A stretch of DNA of 64,000 nt from the NCBI GenBank assembly GCA_902613755.1, contig CACMIH010000005.1:88805-152804 (forward strand). Direction: 5' to 3'. The position numbers and the translations under genes were made by a program. This document shows positions 1 to 8,642 of the stretch, in pieces. The DNA is from an uncultured Pelagibacteraceae bacterium. GTDB taxonomy: Bacteria > Pseudomonadota > Alphaproteobacteria > Pelagibacterales > Pelagibacteraceae. The first letter of the stretch is position 1. Each line of letters starts with the position of its first letter. The notes under the pieces are model-generated. The model saw only the letters and a list, made by a program, of their open reading frames with translations. It had not been told where the DNA came from and searched no databases.

Positions 1-1161
1 TGGGGCACTCTCTTTATCTATATGTTCATTCCATGACTTAAGCTCAATTTGAGATTTTTTATTCCAATCTTCTCCTACTTTCCAATCCCCTAAGGCTTGA
101 GAAAGTTCAGTTAATGAAACTTTTGCATCTCCAACAACTGCTTGTGCTAAATGTTTATTAGCATCATATCTTGATACATTGATAGAAACTAATTTGAAAT
201 TTTCGTTTTCAAAATTTGCCCATGATCCTGTTGTAAAATCAGCAAGTTTTGTTCCAATTGCAATGGCAAGATCAGTTTCTTTAGCTAATGTATTTGTATT
301 TTTTCCTCCCAGGCCTCCAATTTGACCTGCAAAGTGAGAATGGTCTCGCTTCATTGTTGAGTAGCCCATTACAGTTTGTGTAACTGGGATGTTGTGTTTA
401 ATTGCAAACTGACTCAATTCTTCCATTGCATCTGAATAAAATACTCCACCTCCAGATATTATAATTGGATTTTTTGAAGATTTAATTTTATCAGCTGCTT
501 CTTTTATTTGAAATTCATCTGGTCTTGGTCTTCGAATTGTGTGAACTTTTTCTTGAAAAAATTCTGCTGGATAATCAAAAGTTTGGCCTTGGATATCTTG
601 ACTCAATGAAATACAAGCAGGTCCACAATCAGCAGGATCTAACATTGTCTGGACTGCTATTGGAAATGATTGAATTATTTGTTCAGGTCTAGTGATACGA
701 TCAAAATATCTCGTAACTGGTTTGAAAGCATCATTTGCAGTTGTGCTTGGGTTGTTAAATTGTTCAACTTGTTGAAGTACTGGATCTGGCATTCTATTTG
801 CATAAGTATCACCAGGTAAAAATAAAATTGGTAATCTATTGCTCATAGCAACTGCTGCAGCTGTAATCATATTTGTTGCCCCAGGTCCAACAGATGATGT
901 CGCTACAAAAATTTGTTGTCTTCTTTTTGCTCTCGCATAACCAATTCCTGTAAGAGCCATATTTTGCTCATGATGCCCTCTATATGTTGGAAGATCTTTT
1001 TGATTTTCCTCTAATGCTTGACCTAAGCAAGCTACATTTCCATGTCCAAAAATTCCAAAGACACCTGGAAATAAAGGCTCTTTTTTGCCATTAATTAATA
1101 TTTTTTGAGCAATTAAAAATTTAACTATTGCATGAGCACATGTGAGGGTAATTTTTTTCAT
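1..1161 (-). CDS. iolD: IolD, trihydroxycyclohexanedione hydrolase (partial, 3' end outside window)
   Basis: ThDP-dependent enzyme of myo-inositol catabolism that opens the ring of 3D-trihydroxycyclohexane-1,2-dione. I translated it from the minus strand: 387 codons stay open from the ATG at 1159-1161 to the window edge, so the C-terminal ThDP-pyrophosphate domain is missing only because the window ends. The N-terminus has the IolD-type segment GVFGIFGHGNVACLGQALEE, then RGHHEQNMA with the probable catalytic Glu65 of ThDP enzymes, then ATSSVGPGATNM. An acetolactate-synthase-like role is less likely given the IolD-specific N-terminus. It fits iolE and iolG at 26-28 kb. It is divergent from the aldehyde dehydrogenase with 92 bases between the starts. 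Confidence 0.85.
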   Translation of the reverse strand, partial: MKKITLTCAHAIVKFLIAQKILINGKKEPLFPGVFGIFGHGNVACLGQALEENQKDLPTYRGHHEQNMALTGIGYARAKRRQQIFVATSSVGPGATNMITAAAVAMSNRLPILFLPGDTYANRMPDPVLQQVEQFNNPSTTANDAFKPVTRYFDRITRPEQIIQSFPIAVQTMLDPADCGPACISLSQDIQGQTFDYPAEFFQEKVHTIRRPRPDEFQIKEAADKIKSSKNPIIISGGGVFYSDAMEELSQFAIKHNIPVTQTVMGYSTMKRDHSHFAGQIGGLGGKNTNTLAKETDLAIAIGTKLADFTTGSWANFENENFKLVSINVSRYDANKHLAQAVVGDAKVSLTELSQALGDWKVGEDWNKKSQIELKSWNEHIDKESAP

Positions 1162-1253
1162 AAATATGTTTATCTTTTAATATGTATAGTGTTTATATAT
1201 AATTTTAATTATAAATTAAAAAACCTAATTAAGTAAACTTAAAAATAAATTCT

Positions 1254-2696
1254 ATGTACGAAAAATTTGGACAATTCATTGATGGTAAATGGCAACAAGC
1301 TGAAAAAAAAGAAACTTATGATGTAATAAACCCTGCAACTGAAGAAGTGATTGGAAAAGCATCGAAAGCTTCATCTATTGAAGTGCAAAAAGCATTAAAG
1401 TCTGCAGAAAAAGGTTTGGAAGTTTGGAAAAACACTGCACCATGGCAAAGAGCTTATGTGCTTAGAAAAATTGCTGACATGATGAGAGAAAAAAAAGATG
1501 TTATTGCAAAATGGTTAACTCTTGAAGTTGGAAAACCTCTAACTGAAGCGGTTGGTGAAGTTGGTGGCGGTGCTGATATTTTTGAGTGGAATGCTGAGGA
1601 AACAAAAAGAATTTATGGTCAAACACAACAAAGTAGATTTCCAGATACTAGAGTTCATGTTTATTATCAACCTGTAGGAGTTGTTGCAGCTTTAGTTCCT
1701 TGGAATTTCCCAATCGTTTTGGCATCAAGAAAAATTTCTACTGCGTTAGCTGCAGGATGTTCTGTAATTTGTAAGCCAGACGTAATTACTCCTGGTGCTG
1801 TAATGGAATTAGTAAACATTTGCAAAGAAGCTGGAGTACCAGATGGTGTGGTTAGTCTTTTGTCAGGTGACCCTGCTGAAATATCAAATGAATTAATGGA
1901 ATCTGATATTATTAAAAAGGTTTCAGTTACTGGATCAACTAGAGTTGGTAAAATTATTTTAAAAAAAGCAGCTGATAAAGTTCAAAGAGTTACTATGGAG
2001 CTTAGCGGACACTCCCCTTTTATTGTATGTGAAGATGTAGATATGAATAAAGTAGCTGATATAGCAATAACTGGTAAATTTAGAAATAACGGTCAAGTCT
2101 GTATTTCACCGAATAGATTTTATATCCAAGAAAACAGAAAAGATGAGTTTGTTGATGCTTTTATTGAAAGAGCAAAAAAATTAAAAATTGGAAACGGTAT
2201 GGATAAAGGTGTGGATCTAGGACCTTTAACAACAGCTAAGAGATTAGAAGAAATAGAAAAACTCGTTGAAACTACCAAAAAAGAAGGAGCTAAAGTATTG
2301 ATGGGTGGACAGAAACCTTCTGGTTTCAATAAAGGATATTATTATGAACCAACAGTTTTTGACGATGTAAAAGATAATTTTACAATAATGAAAGAAGAAC
2401 CTTTTGGTCCACTAGTTCCAATTTTAACTTTTAAAACTTTTGATGAGGTAATTGAAAGAGCAAATGATAATGACTTAGGACTATGTAGTTATTTGTACAC
2501 TAATTCTATGGACAAAGCTCATATTGGATCTGAAAAGCTAGAGTCTGGTTGTGTTGCAGTTAATACTGGTGTTGTTGCAATTGCTGAAGCACCTTTTGGA
2601 GGTATCAAACAAACTGGTTATGGTCGTGAAGGTGGTTCAGGAGCAATTAAAGACTATCTAAATGTGAAATACACTCACATGGGCTTAAAAATATAA
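1254..2696 (+). CDS. NAD(P)-dependent aldehyde dehydrogenase
   Basis: Class I/II-type aldehyde dehydrogenase of normal length (480 aa). Visible are the VPWNFP cofactor motif with Asn151, Lys174 in CKPD, the general base Glu249 in MELSG (usually ELGG), the nucleophile Cys283 in GQVCISP, and the C-terminal EEPFGP motif. It resembles succinate-semialdehyde and other semialdehyde dehydrogenases more than the CoA-acylating IolA type. The natural substrate cannot be read from the sequence. The aldolase gene starts only three bases after the stop, so the pair is probably one transcript, and the aldehyde may come from that aldolase. That link is inference. Confidence 0.85.
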   Translation: MYEKFGQFIDGKWQQAEKKETYDVINPATEEVIGKASKASSIEVQKALKSAEKGLEVWKNTAPWQRAYVLRKIADMMREKKDVIAKWLTLEVGKPLTEAVGEVGGGADIFEWNAEETKRIYGQTQQSRFPDTRVHVYYQPVGVVAALVPWNFPIVLASRKISTALAAGCSVICKPDVITPGAVMELVNICKEAGVPDGVVSLLSGDPAEISNELMESDIIKKVSVTGSTRVGKIILKKAADKVQRVTMELSGHSPFIVCEDVDMNKVADIAITGKFRNNGQVCISPNRFYIQENRKDEFVDAFIERAKKLKIGNGMDKGVDLGPLTTAKRLEEIEKLVETTKKEGAKVLMGGQKPSGFNKGYYYEPTVFDDVKDNFTIMKEEPFGPLVPILTFKTFDEVIERANDNDLGLCSYLYTNSMDKAHIGSEKLESGCVAVNTGVVAIAEAPFGGIKQTGYGREGGSGAIKDYLNVKYTHMGLKI

Positions 2697-2699
2697 ATA

Positions 2700-3494
2700 A
2701 TGCGAAAAAACAAAGTTAAACAAATGATGAAAGACGGTAAGCCCGTAATCAATGGTTGGTGTGCTATTCCTAGCACTGCTGCTGCTGAAGCAATGGCTCA
2801 TCAAGGATGGGATTCTCTTACAGTAGATATGCAACATGGTTTAGTTGATTACAGTAATGCACTACCAATGATGCAAACAATATCTACAACAGCAGTAACT
2901 CCTTTAGCAAGAGTAAACTGGAATGAACCAGGTCAAATAATGAAAATATTAGATGCTGGGTGTTATGGAATTATATGCCCAATGGTAAGTAATAAAAAAG
3001 AGGCAGAAAACTTTGTTCAAGCATGCATGTATCCACCAGATGGTTATAGAAGTTTTGGTCCTGTAAGGGGTTTAATTTATGGTGGAGCTGATTATGCAGA
3101 TCACGCTAATGATGAATTACTAAAATTAGCAATGATAGAAACAAAAGAGTCCCTAGAAAATCTTGATGAAATTATGTCTACACCAGGTGTCGACGGTATT
3201 TATATTGGACCAGCAGATTTAAGTTTAGCTATAGGTGAAAAACCAGGGTTTGACAGACCTGAGTCTACAAAAGCTTATTCGGAAATTTTAAGAATTTTAG
3301 AACATGCTAAAAAAAATAATATTTTTGCAGGAATACATAATGGTACTACAGAATATGCAACTAAAATGATTGAAAAAGGTTTTAATTTTGTAACTATAGC
3401 ATCTGATTTAAGAGCACTAAGTGCTGGTGCTAAAGCTACAGTTGATAAAATGAAAGGTTCATTATCAAAAAAAGACGATAATGCAACTTACTAA
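2700..3494 (+). CDS. HpcH/HpaI-family class II aldolase
   Basis: Metal-dependent aldolase that splits 2-oxo-4-hydroxy acids into pyruvate plus an aldehyde (family of HpaI, GarL and YfaU). 264 aa is the usual length. The family residues are in place: His46 in DMQHG, Arg71 in LARVNW, metal ligands Glu147 (MIETKE) and Asp173 (GPADLSLAIG), plus the typical YPPDGYRSFGPVRG loop. It follows the aldehyde dehydrogenase by three bases, so the likely sequence is aldol cleavage followed by aldehyde oxidation. The last four bases are shared with the convergent PanB-like gene. The exact substrate is unknown. Confidence 0.85.
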   Translation: MRKNKVKQMMKDGKPVINGWCAIPSTAAAEAMAHQGWDSLTVDMQHGLVDYSNALPMMQTISTTAVTPLARVNWNEPGQIMKILDAGCYGIICPMVSNKKEAENFVQACMYPPDGYRSFGPVRGLIYGGADYADHANDELLKLAMIETKESLENLDEIMSTPGVDGIYIGPADLSLAIGEKPGFDRPESTKAYSEILRILEHAKKNNIFAGIHNGTTEYATKMIEKGFNFVTIASDLRALSAGAKATVDKMKGSLSKKDDNATY

Positions 3495-4306
3495 TCTAAT
3501 TGATCTAAAAATTTCTCAAATTGTTTTTTTTCTAAATTTGATGATTGTTTTTTTCCTGGAAATTTACCATTCATAGAGTCCTTTTTAAAAGCTCTAAGTG
3601 CTTTTACTCTTTCAATTTTAATTTCACCTCTTAGTCTTAATAAATTTCCGTATGCTTTAGAATGTCGTGGAGGATTTTTAGTATCTCCACAAATATCTTC
3701 CATAAATAAATACATTACATCAGCATTTTTTCCTGAACCTAATGAAACAGTAACAATATCTGTGCGCTTTGAAATTTCACCCATTACATTTTCAGGTATA
3801 ACTTCACACTCTGCAGAAAAAGCACCTGCATCTTCTAATCTTTTAAACTTTTGAAATAGATCATATGCTTCATCCGCAGTTTTGCCCACTGCTCTTAAGC
3901 CACCGATCCAGGTAGATTTTCTTGGAACCAAACCTAAATGCCCCATTACTGGAACATCTTCCTTGGCTAGCATTTCAACTATATCCATACTTCTGGGAGT
4001 CATAACTGCATCCGCACCATTTTCTAGCGCTTTGAAAGCACCACGCATAATATCATCTGCTGTTACAAACTCATTTAATACTAAAGCTGCTGTTAAGAAT
4101 AAATTTCTTGAACCTTCTCTAACAGGAATTATATTTTTTGCGTTTGATATAATCATATCAAAGCCTGCTTTTTCAGCTGCTTCAGCTTCATCAATACTAT
4201 TTGCTGTAACTTGTGTAAATTTTCTTTTTCCTTTTGCTGCTTTTAAATCCCCAACAGTCAAAGTTCTTTTTGCTGGTTTAGCAGCCCATGTATAAATATT
4301 CTTCAT
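3491..4306 (-). CDS. PanB-superfamily protein with altered active site
   Basis: Clear homologue of ketopantoate hydroxymethyltransferase: VMGHLGLVPRK, WIGGLRAVGKTADEA, LEDAGAFSAECEVIPENV and the VSLGSG region follow PanB order, and 271 aa is the usual length. The three places that carry the PanB metal ligands and base differ. Where PanB has VGDS this protein has ISNAK (about residue 54). The ADMPF segment is replaced by LTAALV. VKLEG is replaced by VMTPRS (about residue 104). So it may bind no metal or act on another substrate. Its ATG overlaps the TGA of the regulator gene upstream (ATGA). PanB family membership is sure; the reaction is not. Confidence 0.75.
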   Translation of the reverse strand: MKNIYTWAAKPAKRTLTVGDLKAAKGKRKFTQVTANSIDEAEAAEKAGFDMIISNAKNIIPVREGSRNLFLTAALVLNEFVTADDIMRGAFKALENGADAVMTPRSMDIVEMLAKEDVPVMGHLGLVPRKSTWIGGLRAVGKTADEAYDLFQKFKRLEDAGAFSAECEVIPENVMGEISKRTDIVTVSLGSGKNADVMYLFMEDICGDTKNPPRHSKAYGNLLRLRGEIKIERVKALRAFKKDSMNGKFPGKKQSSNLEKKQFEKFLDQLD

Positions 4307-4719
4307 TTAATTCCTTTATAAAGAATATCTCTTCTATCAATAAACTCCTCAAAGGTTTTGATAGTAATTACTGCAGGTAAAATAAAAATAGATCGTTTGT
4401 CTCTCTCGTTTCTAATAATTCTAAAATAACCTTTTTTAATTGCTGTATCGATATAAACGTTTGAGGTTAAATATGATTTCTCAATTACTTTAAGTAATTG
4501 ATTTTTGGTAATTGATTTATTTTTGTAATAAGCAAGCATAACCATATGCAACATTATCCAATGTTGTGGGGTTAAAGAAAACCAATTCAATAATTCATTT
4601 GCTAATCTTCCTTCAAAATCACCAAGAGATATTTCTGCTAATTGAATTCTTTTTTGAGTAAGTTTTGGAATTTTTTTTTGTTCTTCAAAGTGTTTTGGAT
4701 ACTTGAACTGTCTTTTCAT
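4303..4719 (-). CDS. MarR-like winged-helix regulator
   Basis: 138 aa with the outline of a MarR-type DNA-binding protein. LTPQHWIMLHMVMLAYY (about residues 49-65) looks like the helix before the reader domain. KSITKNQLLKVIEKSYLTSNVYIDTAIKKG (in pieces, about 68-97) gives helix-turn-helix. RNERDKRS gives the wing with its Asp-x-Arg, and a C-terminal helix follows. It sits between the DUF1907 gene and the PanB-like gene, with a 4-base overlap to the latter. It is therefore the natural candidate to bind the palindrome in the divergent spacer at 5762-5787. Ligand unknown. Confidence 0.6.
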   Translation of the reverse strand: MKRQFKYPKHFEEQKKIPKLTQKRIQLAEISLGDFEGRLANELLNWFSLTPQHWIMLHMVMLAYYKNKSITKNQLLKVIEKSYLTSNVYIDTAIKKGYFRIIRNERDKRSIFILPAVITIKTFEEFIDRRDILYKGIK

Positions 4720-4747
4720 CTAAATAAATTTAAACTCATTGAGTTTT

Positions 4748-5725
4748 CTATTCAATACTATTTTTACTTAATAGTTCTTTATAAATGTTGTTTACTCTAT
4801 GTACTTCTGTTGAGGTATTAAAATATCCTTCGTATTCTATTTCGTTTGGTGTTACATCAAAATGATAATGGCCTGCGTCTCTGTCATGCTCATAAGAATG
4901 AAAGTGAGTATGTTCACCAGATTCTCTTAAATTTAATTCTCCTCCAGTTGGATCACCAGTCCAAAGAACTGTATAACACTGTAATTTTGGTCCTACAGGT
5001 TCATAAAATTGAAGAAAATCTTTTACACATTTCATTTGTTTTGGATCGTAATACTCATGTTTAATATCTTTATAATCAGGTTGCACGTGTGATCTTATTT
5101 TTCCATTTAATACTCTAAACACACCTGCAAGAGACATGTGCTCATTATTTTTAATTTTCAAATTTTTTGATAAAGAAGACCTCATTGCTTGAGGCAAAGA
5201 ACCTTGTTCTCCATTTCTGCCTTTGATTTTTATTTTAATAACTTTTCCTTGTTTACCATCTGTGTAATAAATGTTTCCAAGTCCACCATGTTTTTTTGCA
5301 GTATATTTTTCAACAATACATTTTTTTTCTGGACTCACTCTTGCTATTATTGATTTAGACTCATCAGTAATTAAATTTTCATTTATAACTAATTCTCCAC
5401 AGTGACCATCTAAACATGACATTGCGCCTGATCCAGCTCCTAAAGCATAAGATTTTTCAGAATCAATCATTTTAGAAATTTCTTGATAGTCAAATTCTGC
5501 ACCAATAAATTTTGGATCATGCATATAAGGTTCTCCACCAACATCTATTATTTTTTGATTTCCACTTATTCCTTCTGATGGACAATTCCAATCTCTAAGA
5601 TTAGGGCAATCTACCACTTCTACTTCAACGTTTTTGAAATTTTCAGACAATCCTTTTATTAATGCATCTGAAATATCTTTTAATGAATAATCTTTAAAAA
5701 TTCCTTTTTCTATTTTTAATTGCAT
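4748..5725 (-). CDS. DUF1907 (C11orf54-like) putative zinc ester hydrolase
   Basis: 325 aa over the whole DUF1907 family, whose human member C11orf54/PTD012 is a zinc protein with ester-hydrolase activity. The C-terminal motif EHTHFHSYEH ... AGHYHFDVTP is visible. His274-x-His276-x11-His288 has the spacing I recall for the zinc site of the human protein. N-terminal pieces DCPNLRDWNCP, GGEPYMHDP and SYALGAGSGAMSCLDGHCGEL also fit. No signal peptide, so cytoplasmic. It is the first gene of the cluster with the winged-helix regulator and the PanB-like gene. Physiological substrate unknown; in this setting an ester or lactone of a hydroxy acid is possible (inference). Confidence 0.75.
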   Translation of the reverse strand: MQLKIEKGIFKDYSLKDISDALIKGLSENFKNVEVEVVDCPNLRDWNCPSEGISGNQKIIDVGGEPYMHDPKFIGAEFDYQEISKMIDSEKSYALGAGSGAMSCLDGHCGELVINENLITDESKSIIARVSPEKKCIVEKYTAKKHGGLGNIYYTDGKQGKVIKIKIKGRNGEQGSLPQAMRSSLSKNLKIKNNEHMSLAGVFRVLNGKIRSHVQPDYKDIKHEYYDPKQMKCVKDFLQFYEPVGPKLQCYTVLWTGDPTGGELNLRESGEHTHFHSYEHDRDAGHYHFDVTPNEIEYEGYFNTSTEVHRVNNIYKELLSKNSIE

Positions 5726-5761
5726 GAGGTTATTAAGCTATAATTTATTTTGCATAATGTC

Positions 5762-5787
5762 TATAGATAATATATATAATTTCTATA
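5762..5787. promoter_or_regulatory. imperfect palindrome, candidate operator in divergent spacer
   Basis: In the 88-base spacer between the divergent DUF1907 and PanE-like starts, 22 of 26 positions read the same on both strands. The outer arms are TATAGA and TCTATA. A TATAAT hexamer at 5775-5780 inside it could be the -10 box of the PanE-like gene. A regulator bound here would control both directions; the MarR-like protein encoded next door is the obvious candidate. A+T-rich spacers give chance palindromes, hence moderate confidence. Confidence 0.4.
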
Positions 5788-5813
5788 CATAAATAATTTT
5801 AAATAAGGTAACG

Positions 5814-6758
5814 ATGATTAATAAAGATTTAAAAGTAGCTGTTCTTGGTGCAGGAGCAATGGGTTGTTTATTTGGCGGTTTACTTTCTGAAAAAGGTTTA
5901 AATGTAATTTTAATTGATGTTTGGAAAGAACATGTAGATGCAATTAATAAAGATGGTTTGAAAATAGACGGACATGGTGGTAATCGAGTAATCAAAGTTA
6001 AAGCCACTTCAGATCCATCCTCATTAGATAAAGTGGATGCTGTAATAGTTATGTGCAAAGCTACAGCTTTAGATCCAGCATTAAATAGTATTAAAAATAT
6101 CATAGGAGATAAAACAGTATTCATGTCTTTTCAAAATGGTATTGGTCATGAAGCAATTATTCAAAGTATTGTAGGTAATGAAAAAGTAATTGGGGGAACC
6201 ACAACTCAAGCTTCAAATATTTTAGGGCCAGGACATATAATGAATCATGGCTCGTTACCATCTTGGATTGGTGAGTACGAAGGTGGAATTACTGATCGTA
6301 TTAAAGAAATAGCAGATACTTTTACAGCACATAATCTTGAAATGATTGCTGCAGAAGATGTAAAGAAAAGAAAATGGATGAAGCTTTTTGCTTTAACAGC
6401 AATTGGACCATTATCTGCAATTTTTGATCTTCATCATACTGATTTATATATAAACAATAAAGCGAACGAAGTATCTCAAGGCTTAGGTAAAGAAATAATT
6501 TTAGAAACTAGAGAAGTTGCACTTGCTGATGGTGTAAATGTGTCTGAAGATGAATGCTTATTTATGTTTAATAAAATTGTTGATTCAATGCAAACCAACA
6601 AGTCATCTATGGCTTTTGACGTTCAATACAAGAGAAAAACTGAAATAGACTTTATTAGTGGTGCAGTTTCAAAAATAGGTAAAAAACATGGTGTAAAGAC
6701 ACCTTTAAATGATCTTATGTATAAAATGATTAAAGTGAAAGAAGGTATGTACAGCTAA
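5814..6758 (+). CDS. ketopantoate reductase family protein (PanE/ApbA-like)
   Basis: 314 aa NADPH-dependent 2-oxoacid reductase of the PanE/ApbA family. It has the Rossmann motif GAGAMGCLFG at residues 11-20, FQNGIGHE (family Asn), RKWMKLFALTAIGPLSAIF with the family's catalytic Lys, and the C-terminal SSMAFDVQYKRKTEIDF with the Ser and Glu that bind ketopantoate. Unlike the PanB-like neighbour, its active site looks intact. It may reduce ketopantoate, or reduce/oxidise a related 2-oxo/2-hydroxy acid. It is divergent from the PanB-like cluster and is followed without a spacer by an oxygenase. Confidence 0.8.
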   Translation: MINKDLKVAVLGAGAMGCLFGGLLSEKGLNVILIDVWKEHVDAINKDGLKIDGHGGNRVIKVKATSDPSSLDKVDAVIVMCKATALDPALNSIKNIIGDKTVFMSFQNGIGHEAIIQSIVGNEKVIGGTTTQASNILGPGHIMNHGSLPSWIGEYEGGITDRIKEIADTFTAHNLEMIAAEDVKKRKWMKLFALTAIGPLSAIFDLHHTDLYINNKANEVSQGLGKEIILETREVALADGVNVSEDECLFMFNKIVDSMQTNKSSMAFDVQYKRKTEIDFISGAVSKIGKKHGVKTPLNDLMYKMIKVKEGMYS

Positions 6759-7628
6759 ATGCTCAGTACAAATAAATTAAAAAAAATTAAAAGTAACTTT
6801 CCTGTTTTAGTTGGAGACAACTTTGTTTCAAAAAATATCTGTAATTTATTAATTAAAGAAATAAGTAACTCAAAATCATTTGATGATATGATTATGGGGG
6901 GTAGAAGCAGGATTAATAAAGGTTCTAAAAATTTTAATTTATATATTAAAAATTCAGTTAACTCTGCAAAACTTTTTAAGCTTTTTAATAGTAAATCTTT
7001 TTATAAAAAAATTGAAAATCTTTTTACAAAAAATTTTAAGGATGGATCATGGGTGAATTTACATAAACCAAAATCATTTAATCCTAAAAAGTTCACTATT
7101 AAAAAAAAATTAAATTCTACTGAATTAAAAAAAATGTTAGGTAACAATTATACTAATCCTAAAGTAAATTTAGATATAGATTTTTCAGTATCAAAAGGAG
7201 GATATAGATTAAGACCTCATCGAGATGATATAACTAGGTTGTATAATTTCTTAATTTATTTATCAGACATCCCAAAAAAAAATGGTGGCTCTCTTACTAT
7301 TTATAGAAAAAAAGCAAAAAAAAATTTAAGAAAAAGTTTTAGAAGATTTCCAAAAATAACTGAACTTGAAATAGTCAAATCTTTTACACCCAAAAAAGGA
7401 ACAGTTGTTTTTTTCCAATCTACTCCAAATTCCTATCATGGAGTGAAGCGGTTTGTAGAAAAAAATTGTCCAAAGCGTTTTTTTATTTATGGTAGCTATG
7501 CATTAAATAAACCAGTTATATGGAATTACAAAGGGAACTCATATTATCCTCATATAATTAACACCAAAAAAAGAATGTTAACCTCTTTTCATGATGCAAA
7601 CTATTTAACCACAGCACCAAAACATTGA
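6759..7628 (+). CDS. Fe(II)/2-oxoglutarate oxygenase (prolyl-hydroxylase-like fold)
   Basis: 289 aa, lysine-rich. The C-terminal half carries the iron facial triad His154-x-Asp156 (RPHRDD) and His227 (SYHGVKRF), with a downstream Arg (Arg231 or Arg240) as candidate 2-oxoglutarate ligand. IYLSDIPKKNGGSLTIY is the usual strand-turn of the double-stranded beta helix. The ATG follows the PanE-like stop directly, so the genes are translationally coupled. Substrate unknown: enzymes of this sort hydroxylate proteins, amino acids or small metabolites. The N-terminal 100 residues show no recognisable domain. Confidence 0.65.
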   Translation: MLSTNKLKKIKSNFPVLVGDNFVSKNICNLLIKEISNSKSFDDMIMGGRSRINKGSKNFNLYIKNSVNSAKLFKLFNSKSFYKKIENLFTKNFKDGSWVNLHKPKSFNPKKFTIKKKLNSTELKKMLGNNYTNPKVNLDIDFSVSKGGYRLRPHRDDITRLYNFLIYLSDIPKKNGGSLTIYRKKAKKNLRKSFRRFPKITELEIVKSFTPKKGTVVFFQSTPNSYHGVKRFVEKNCPKRFFIYGSYALNKPVIWNYKGNSYYPHIINTKKRMLTSFHDANYLTTAPKH

Positions 7629-7659
7629 AATATTGTTAATGATAAAATAAATTTTAATT

Positions 7660-8640
7660 ATGACAAATAGTCTTCAAAAAAAATTATATGAGAATGGGTA
7701 CTTGATTGTTAAAAATGTGCTTAACTTTAGAAGAGACTTAAAACCAATTCTAAATGATATGGAATTTGTTATGGATTGTCTCATCCAAAAATATGCAAAA
7801 AAAAGAGAGATCAAAAAAGTTCTTAACTTAGATTTTAAAAAAAAATATTCCTATATTTCGAAACTTAATATTTATGATCTTGATCAATATTTTAATACAA
7901 GATTACCAAGAGATCATGTAAAGCGAGATAGCGATTATTTTGCAACCCAATCATTATGGAATTTAATTAATAATAAAAATATTTTGGATGTAGTAGAAAA
8001 AATTTTAGGTAAAGAAATAATGTCTAACCCTGTTCAAAATACTAGAATTAAACAACCAGAAAAAAAATTACCAGAAGGCTCAATTCATGATGGTTTAAGC
8101 GGCAGAACGCCATGGCATCAAGATGCTGCTGTTTTAAATTCTAGAGGACAAAAATTAACTGACATGGTTACTGTTTGGATCCCTTTTACTAAAACAACAA
8201 AGAAAAATGGATGTATGATTACAGTAAAAAAAATAAATAAAATGGGATTATTAAATCATGTATCAGGATACAGAGGACAAGTAGAATTAAAAAATAGTGA
8301 ATTACTTGATGAGATGAAGCATATTTATTTAGAAGCAAATATTGGAGATATAATATTATTGCATAAACACTCCATACACTGCTCTTTACCAAACAGATCA
8401 AATGATTTTAGGATAAGTGCTGACCTCAGATATAATATAGCTGGACAACCTTCTGGTAGAGAACCTCTTCCAAATTTCTATGTCAGAAGTAAAAATAAAA
8501 AAAATATTCAAATAAAAAATTTCAAACAGTGGTTGGCTCTTTGGGAAAAGGCTAAAGAAAGTCGTGTTGGTAAATATGCTTTTAAATATCCACTCCCAAC
8601 CTATAAAACAAATAAAAGAGACTTATCAAAATTAATTTAA
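7660..8640 (+). CDS. phytanoyl-CoA dioxygenase (PhyH) family protein
   Basis: 326 aa Fe(II)/2-oxoglutarate-dependent oxygenase of the PhyH family. TPWHQDAAVL gives iron ligands His153 and Asp155. LLHKHSIHCSLPN gives the distal His240. RISADLRYN gives Arg251, expected to bind 2-oxoglutarate. VWIPFTKTTKKNGCM is the typical PhyH beta strand and turn. It starts 31 bases after the first oxygenase and is not closely similar to it. Bacterial PhyH proteins act on a wide range of small hydroxylatable or N-/C-methylated compounds and phosphonates, so the substrate stays open. Confidence 0.75.
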   Translation: MTNSLQKKLYENGYLIVKNVLNFRRDLKPILNDMEFVMDCLIQKYAKKREIKKVLNLDFKKKYSYISKLNIYDLDQYFNTRLPRDHVKRDSDYFATQSLWNLINNKNILDVVEKILGKEIMSNPVQNTRIKQPEKKLPEGSIHDGLSGRTPWHQDAAVLNSRGQKLTDMVTVWIPFTKTTKKNGCMITVKKINKMGLLNHVSGYRGQVELKNSELLDEMKHIYLEANIGDIILLHKHSIHCSLPNRSNDFRISADLRYNIAGQPSGREPLPNFYVRSKNKKNIQIKNFKQWLALWEKAKESRVGKYAFKYPLPTYKTNKRDLSKLI

Positions 8641-8642
8641 TA

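Noticed and set aside
3882..4295. Plus-strand frame of 137 codons opposite the PanB-like gene
   Set aside because: It is antisense to a clear family member and has no motif or ribosome-binding site.
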